Below, piece after piece: positions 58,886 through 64,000 of a DNA stretch of 64,000 nt. The notes beneath the pieces were generated by a model. The model was not told the DNA's origin, searched no databases, and worked only from the letters and a program-made list of their open reading frames with translations. Both the position numbers and the translations under genes were made by a program. This DNA is from Epiperipatus broadwayi (Eukaryota > Onychophora > Udeonychophora > Euonychophora > Peripatidae). The stretch lies in NCBI GenBank assembly GCA_028023455.1, contig JAQFVV010012441.1, forward strand, positions 2,105,911-2,169,910, in the 5' to 3' direction. The number at the start of each line of letters is the position of its first letter. Position 1 is the stretch's first letter.

Positions 58886-59490
58886 AATAACAGCTTTCTT
58901 TTAACATAAAGGTAGAATCCCACTTTTATTAATGGTCTAATATACTTATATAGTCACTAAAGATTGTAATGTGATAACAGAGATTGAACTTATTGATACA
59001 AAGAAGTTTAAATTAACCTCTACAAACTGCAATTATAAATTTCAAATTGCATCCAAAGTATTACCTAAATAATAAGGGTAATAATGCTCAAGTCTCATAT
59101 ATTAAATATGTAATTGATTACCATTATTTATTTTCTTCCTTTATAGAAATTGATAGAAAGTTACAATCTTATACACTGAAGTAGTCTCTCACAGAATGTG
59201 TGTTTCTATCTAATCAAATCCATAAATTTCTGTGGAAGTTGCAAATAAATATCACTAAATAATATATATATATTTAAACATTGGAAAGTTAGTGGTATTT
59301 CTTGTAATTTTATAAATATTTTTGAGCTGTGATGTAATAAAGCAAAGTACCAATTAAAATCAGTTACTGAAAGCTGAGATTAAGCCATATACCAATAGCA
59401 TTTGTCTTAAATACTTTAAATAACTTCGATTCCTTTTTTTAAAGTTATATATCTATGTTCTCCTTTTATTTCTACAACAATTACTTCACC
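58886..59490. other. AT-rich stretch, nothing recognised
   Basis: No supported feature. Confidence 0.4.
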
Positions 59491-59495
59491 TTTGT

Positions 59496-59898
59496 AATGA
59501 CTTGAAAGGTTGCTATTCTTCCACATCCGCCTTACTATTGTTTTCAGACAGCCAATAGCTGTTAAACAGCAGTCTGAGGAGCGATCAGGCCTAGACACAT
59601 GACAGAGATTTTTTGATTAAGAAAAGAATGATACACTCTTTTCTTTTACTTAACTTTTATATATATATAAGCCAATCTTAAGAATCTTGCTTATGCTTTC
59701 AAGCCAAGATGCTTAAGACTGGCTTATATATATAAAAGTTAAGTAAAAGAAAAGAGTGTATCATTCTTTTCTTGTCAAAAAATCTTTGTCATGTGTCTAG
59801 GCCTGATCGCTCCTCAGACTACTGTTTAACATCTATTGGCTGTCTGAAAACAATAGTAAGGCACATGCGAAAGAATAGCAACCTTTCAAGTCATTACT
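59496..59898. repeat. foldback, arms about 185 bp
   Basis: TGACTTGAAAGGTTGCTATTC, GATCAGGCCTAGACACATGA and AGTGTATC-type blocks on the left (59496-59678) return inverted on the right (59711-59898) with few differences. The spacer is about 32 bp. The 60-codon frame on the minus strand lies inside the arm and has no family likeness. Confidence 0.92.
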
Positions 59899-59998
59899 AA
59901 TTTAATAACAACATGCGATTTAAAATAAATATTATTTACCTTTGTAAGTAATATTTAAAAGATCACAGCATATAGGGATCTATTAACCATTATTTCTA

Positions 59999-60253
59999 AT
60001 CACTAAACATCACATGATTACCATTCTTTGTGCTTACACAAGCTGTTTGTACTCTCCGTACAGTAGTGCCACTCAGTGCAAGCCAGAGTAATCAGTGAAT
60101 GCAAGAAAGCCACAAGCTAAAGACTAGTCTGGAGATATTGGATGAGTGAGCATTAGATAAGAATTTTATGCATAAACTTTCTGGCATTCATTGATTATTC
60201 TGGCTTGCACTGAGTGGTGCTACTATATGGAGAGTTTAGTCTCTGTGTAAACA
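59999..60253. mobile_element. decayed family A element, 255 bp
   Basis: 10-bp target-site duplication ATTATTTCTA at 59989-59998 and 60254-60263. Left TCACTAAACATCACATGATT and right GTTTAGTCTCTGTGTAAACA ends. The hammerhead is truncated to its 3' part (ACTAGTCTGGAGATATTGG). Confidence 0.85.
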
Positions 60254-60419
60254 ATTATTTCTACAACTTTTGTAGGATGACTAAATCTATAAATTTTAAA
60301 ATATGTATAGTTTTTACAATGTAAATGCCATCCTCCTAGTATTTCCATCAGTTTAATATTTTTGTTTACATCATCAAGCTAAAACAAAATATAAATTTCT
60401 TTTTCATTATCATTCCTAT

Positions 60420-60560
60420 TTGTTAGCCCCCCCCCCTCATATTAAAACGACAATTACTAATCAAAACTCTAATAGATTTTACTTTTTTTTTATTACTTGT
60501 ATTTAATTAATTCAATGTTTAATCTGTCCTTTTATTAAGGGGGGGGGGGCTAATATAATT
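60420..60560. repeat. small element with poly-C/poly-G inverted ends
   Basis: TTAGCCCCCCCCC at about 60423 and GGGGGGGGGGCTAA at about 60540 form inverted termini around an AT-rich centre of about 100 bp. Confidence 0.7.
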
Positions 60561-60905
60561 TACAATTTGGAACAATTTTACGCTTGGCTACGTTCACATA
60601 ATTAGAATATATGATTATTTAAGTAAACTAAATTTTAAAAAAAGTTGCTGTTTTAAAAAATTCAAATTCATACTAGCAAAACTAAATAATTATGACACTC
60701 CAAACCGTTAATTTTATTTGAAAACTAATCTAGCAAAAATAAATAGAGGACTCATCAAAACTAGAAAAAATAATTTTAATGACAAAACTAACATTTTTGG
60801 ACTTTTATGCAAAATTTTAAAAAATGCTTTTTAAAATATTTTCAATATGTATTCTTAACAATAGTCAAATATAAATTTGTTAATAATGTTATTTTCAAAT
60901 AATTA
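60561..60905. other. AT-rich stretch, nothing recognised
   Basis: No supported feature. Confidence 0.4.
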
Positions 60906-60921
60906 ATAATGATTCCAACAC

Positions 60922-61055
60922 AAAGCTGCAACGTAGAGGAAATAGGAGGCCTTTTCACATCCACAACAAATGTGGGTACTTTAGTATTAAAACTGCAACA
61001 TAGGGAGATAGGAGGCCTTTTCACACCCACAATAAATGTGTATTGTCGCAATGAA
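60922..61055. repeat. direct duplication, about 68-bp unit
   Basis: CTGCAACGTAGAGGAAATAGG and CTGCAACATAGGGAGATAGG, each followed by AGGCCTTTTCACAYCCACAA and AATGTG. Frames on both strands cover it without family likeness. Confidence 0.85.
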
Positions 61056-61239
61056 GTCAAATTGAAAGAAAATAATCCCTGCGAGTATACATGAAAACGT
61101 GTTTTTTTTTTATCAATATGATCTTTATTTTTGGAATACTTTGACATTTTCAGTTGTTGTCTTGATTTCTTTCTGAAAAGAGCCAGGATAAATAAAAACG
61201 TAATAAAATTCTAATAATTAATATGTATTTTATTTTCTT

Positions 61240-61445
61240 TATTATTAAACTGAGGTTTCATCCAATATTAAGGTCTTTTCAAAATACACTTTTATTCCCT
61301 CTAACATTTATTTTACATAATCATTTTATATATAATCGCACAAGGGTCATGTGAATGTATTAGAAAAGTGTTTTGAAAAGGTCCTAATATAGGATGAAAC
61401 ATTGGTTCGATAATAAAGAACATATTTATTTTTATATAGTTGTTT
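61240..61445. repeat. foldback with hammerhead-like relics
   Basis: TTTCATCCAATATTAAGG, TTCAAAATACACTTTTATT and CATAATCATTTTATATAT on the left mirror AAAAGTGTTTTGAAAAGG, CCTAATATAGGATGAAAC on the right. The right arm reads TTGAAAAGG-TCCTA(ATA)TAGGA-TGAAACATTGG, similar in order to the 45868-46155 motif. Confidence 0.75.
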
Positions 61446-62850
61446 TATTTCAATTGTGTTGGAATTATTATTATTCTAATATGTATTTCAATATTTTTAT
61501 TTCTTTTTAATCAATAAATAACACTTACGGGTTCCTATAACTTAAGGATTCATGCACATTGATTTTTAATTTAATGATCAATATAGTCAAAGAACTCTAG
61601 GACTCAAGATCCCATAGAATTGCCTTGGTTTGCTTAATGATAGTCATATTTACTGCATAACAAGATTTGGCAAAGACAATATCTAAAAATGGAAAGTTCT
61701 ATGTTAATGGATGTTTGGACATTAATAAGTCAAATCAGGCTGTCATGAATTTTATTATTATTTTGTAAATTTTAATTAATGTATATATAGATTGTTGTAT
61801 ATTTTATATAATTTTTATACATATTACTAAAATTATGTTTCTAATAAATATAAGAGTAAGAACTCAGTTGCCTTAATTATTGTCCATGATTCTGTATTAT
61901 TTATTTCTGAGTAATTTTAGACTCTCAATACTTATACTCAATTAATTACTAGATAGTCTCATATTGAAAATTCCCAACAATTTACATAAGTTTTCATATT
62001 CTTTATTATTTTATAGATTTTTTTATATAGAATTCTTCCATAAATATTATTCCCTCATCCTCCTTAATTATAATAGTATTCTCCCTTCTTATTTTTGCTG
62101 AAATAACTTTCCAAATCCAATATGCTATATTATACTTTAGAGTCTTTTACTATTTTCTACAGCTTAATTTATTTTAATCCATAGTTATATTTTCTTATAT
62201 CATTGTTAACTCTTTTTCATATTACTTTATAAAATTTCAAAGATTTGATTATTTTTTTAAAAAAATATATTTTTTATTTCTTCATATACAATATTATCTC
62301 CATTAAAAAGTTGTTAGTTAATGGCTGATTTTTGGATCAGCTATTTTTGGTGCAGTTCTTAGTGGAATGTTAATTATCTAACTGAAGTCATGCAGAATAT
62401 CAGCTGCCATCAAAGTCTATTAATAATGTTAAAATAATTTGAAAGAACTCGTTTAGATTCATTGAATTATTTCTAATGATTAGGGATATCAATTACTAAT
62501 ACTATCATTCTTACTGACTTTTATTTTTTGCTTTTCATTAACATTTATCTTACATCCCATTAATCAATGACCACTTCCTGTATTGAATCTCTTAGTATAT
62601 TACACTTATGAAATGTGTTTTTTTTCTGTTAGTCAAAAGTAAAACAATTTTTCTCCATCTTTATTTAAATAATACTATGTTTATTTTTACTTTGGGTTTT
62701 TCTAAAAAAAATTATAATGAAGTGGAACTACCATATCCATGTTATTTGTTTTTTAATCCCCCTTCCTATGAATACTATAAATCTGTGGATAATAGATAAT
62801 GCTTTAATATATGATTATAATTTGATTGTAGACTCCTATATATACACCAA
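61446..62850. other. AT-rich stretch, nothing recognised
   Basis: No supported feature. Short frames are phenylalanine/leucine-rich translations of AT-rich DNA. Confidence 0.4.
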
Positions 62851-62854
62851 ATTC

Positions 62855-63000
62855 TCTTATGAGAAGTCTGCTTTGGTAGGAAAACCAATTGGTCATAAAC
62901 ATTTGTAGTTTTTAAATTGTTTTGCTAGTTTTGTTTAATTCTGAATTTGATGTAAGTTATTTAGTTTTTTTGACTAAATTAAACATAAGTCAATGTATAT
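62855..63000 (+). repeat. single-arm relative of the foldback at 6600-6840
   Basis: GAGAAGTCTGCTTTGGTAGG, AAACCAATTGGTCATAAA, TTTTGCTAGTTT and TTGACTAAATTAAAC follow the same order as 6735-6865. Confidence 0.65.
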
Positions 63001-63178
63001 ATAAACAAAGGGACTAAACAACCCTCTCCAGACTATGAATTAAAAACACTATATATAGAACAAGAATCAAGAATACAATGAATCCACCTATTCTTGATTC
63101 TTTGTTCAACATTTAGAGGGCTTTTAATTCATAGCCTGGGGATGATGGTTTACCCCCTTTGTTTATATATCTATAACA
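62995..63178. repeat. foldback, arms about 80 bp
   Basis: TATATAAACAAAGGGACTAAA and AGACTATGAATTAAAA with AAGAATCAAGAAT mirror ATTCTTGATTCTT, TTTTAATTCATAGCC and CCCCTTTGTTTATATA. Confidence 0.88.
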
Positions 63179-63179
63179 A

Positions 63180-63358
63180 TAAAAATAATAAGTATAACAG
63201 TAGTTAACAATTGTATACAGTCTTTCAATCTGCAGAAGTACTTTCGGTAAATTTCTTAACTCTTTTCAGCTGTCAAAAGTACTTCTGTGAATTGAAAGAT
63301 TGTATGTAACAGTTAATTATCGTTACATTTATTATTTTTATTGTTATTACAATAGTTT
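63180..63358. repeat. foldback, arms about 80 bp
   Basis: AATAAAAATAATAAGTATAAC, ACAGTCTTTCAATCTGCAGA and AGTACTTTCGG mirror AAAAGTACTTCTGTGAATTG, AAAGATTGTATGTAAC and TTATTATTTTTATTGTTATT. Confidence 0.85.
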
Positions 63359-63394
63359 TTAATTAACAGATATTTTACTTGTATTGTATATGTA

Positions 63395-63612
63395 ACTGAA
63401 CAGGAATAACTGAAGCTTCCAATGAGATATATAATGTAAATAAACTCTCCAAAAGAGACAGATAATACCATATGATACATATGATACCACCTTATCCATT
63501 AGCATTTCTTCTTATAGATGCTTAGTTTATTCATATCTGACTTTTGGAGAGTTTATTTATGTTATATAATTCATTGGAAGGTTCAGTTTCATTCTGTTCA
63601 ATCTGAGTTATT
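63395..63612. repeat. foldback family G, complete copy
   Basis: CTGAACAGGAATAACTGAAGC, CCAATGAGATATATAATG and AAATAAACTCTCCAAAAG mirror CTTTTGGAGAGTTTATTT, TATATAATTCATTGGAAGG and TTCTGTTCAATCTGAGTTAT. A single arm occurs at 46545-46665. Confidence 0.88.
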
Positions 63613-63810
63613 TATTATTTACATATATATATAATATTGAAATACAAGTATAATATATATGTATGTGTAAAGTTACTTTAATATATATATAAATTTAATA
63701 TTGCTTCAATTATATATATATATTGGACAACAAAAATAATTAATATAAATACAAAACATCTTGCAATAACAACCATAGTCATATTTAAAACATTCCTTTA
63801 AAAATCTCTT

Positions 63811-63822
63811 GGGGGGGGGGGG
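63811..63822. repeat. poly-G run (12 nt)
   Basis: Twelve consecutive G in otherwise A/T DNA, followed by AT-rich sequence to the window end with nothing recognised. Confidence 0.9.
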
Positions 63823-64000
63823 TTCAGAAAATATTTTAAATTTATTATAAAAAGAATTTAAAAATTAAAAATTATAAAAAAAAATGTTTCTTTTTTTAAC
63901 TAATATTGTGACTACTTTTATTTTTACTGCAAATATGGATCTTCTCTATAATACAATAAAATAATATGATTAATTACTTTTAATTATTTTTTTTTATAAA

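Noticed and set aside
60842-61147. 101-codon frame as a protein with an internal repeat
   Set aside because: The repeat peptide comes from a 68-bp DNA duplication and both strands are open across it. No family likeness.
1-64000. CRISPR arrays, operons, ribosome binding sites, bacterial terminators
   Set aside because: The window is eukaryotic: spliced exons, poly(A) signal, SINEs, LINEs and Penelope-like elements. None of these prokaryotic features was seen.

Overview
This window is AT-rich metazoan nuclear DNA, roughly three quarters A+T by eye. It is gene-poor and dominated by interspersed and foldback repeats. The only host gene I can support is on the + strand: two exons of a secreted cysteine-rich CAP-superfamily (CRISP/venom-allergen-like) protein at 5912-5997 and 28346-28437, plus a probable short terminal exon at about 44632-44760. 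The splice phases agree across all three. Introns of about 22.3 kb and 16.2 kb therefore hold most of the window, and upstream exons lie outside it. The repeat content (Penelope-like elements, RTE-like and other LINEs, tRNA-derived SINEs, hammerhead repeats) suits a lophotrochozoan such as a mollusc, or a cnidarian. I cannot fix the species.

Layout. 1-715: minus-strand LINE reverse-transcriptase remnant. 1200-2200: tandem duplication of about 432 bp. 5656-6000: a SINE, then the first CAP exon. 6.2-13 kb: foldback elements and a family of hammerhead-ribozyme repeats (family B, one inverted pair and one exact 300-bp tandem pair). 13.6-15.6 kb: decayed L1/Tx1-like LINE. 15.9-17.6 kb: composite element with inverted ends. 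18.8-19.8 kb: family A hammerhead repeats in tandem (455-bp period). 22.5-25.5 kb: two head-to-head Penelope-like elements, one carrying two nested family A insertions. 28.3 kb: second CAP exon. 28.8-31.5 kb: higher-GC block I could not identify. 32.1-32.6 kb: SINE and foldback. 33.1-35.3 kb: satellite of about 323-335 bp interrupted by a family A insertion. 37.9-46.2 kb: several long hairpins, another family A insertion, the inferred CAP terminal exon and a nearly perfect 288-bp palindrome. 48.7-53.6 kb: LINE and SINE remnants. 54.8-60.3 kb: decayed family A copies. 60-64 kb: short foldbacks and homopolymer runs.

Main result. Two unrelated repeat families carry complete type I hammerhead ribozyme cores (CTGANGA, helix II, GAAA, minimal helix III, cleavage triplet, long interrupted helix I). 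Family A is about 59 nt with a GTC site. Family B is about 57 nt with an ATA site, and one copy shows compensatory change in helix I. Both occur as head-to-tail tandem units and as head-to-head inverted units. Four family A copies are flanked by exact 10-14-bp target-site duplications and a fifth by a 9-bp one, which points to insertion by reverse transcription. They resemble the hammerhead retroelements (retrozymes, Penelope-like elements) known from animals, but the regular inverted arm at one end is unusual. A tRNA-derived SINE in the window also shares its 3' tail with the 3' end of the local Penelope-like element.
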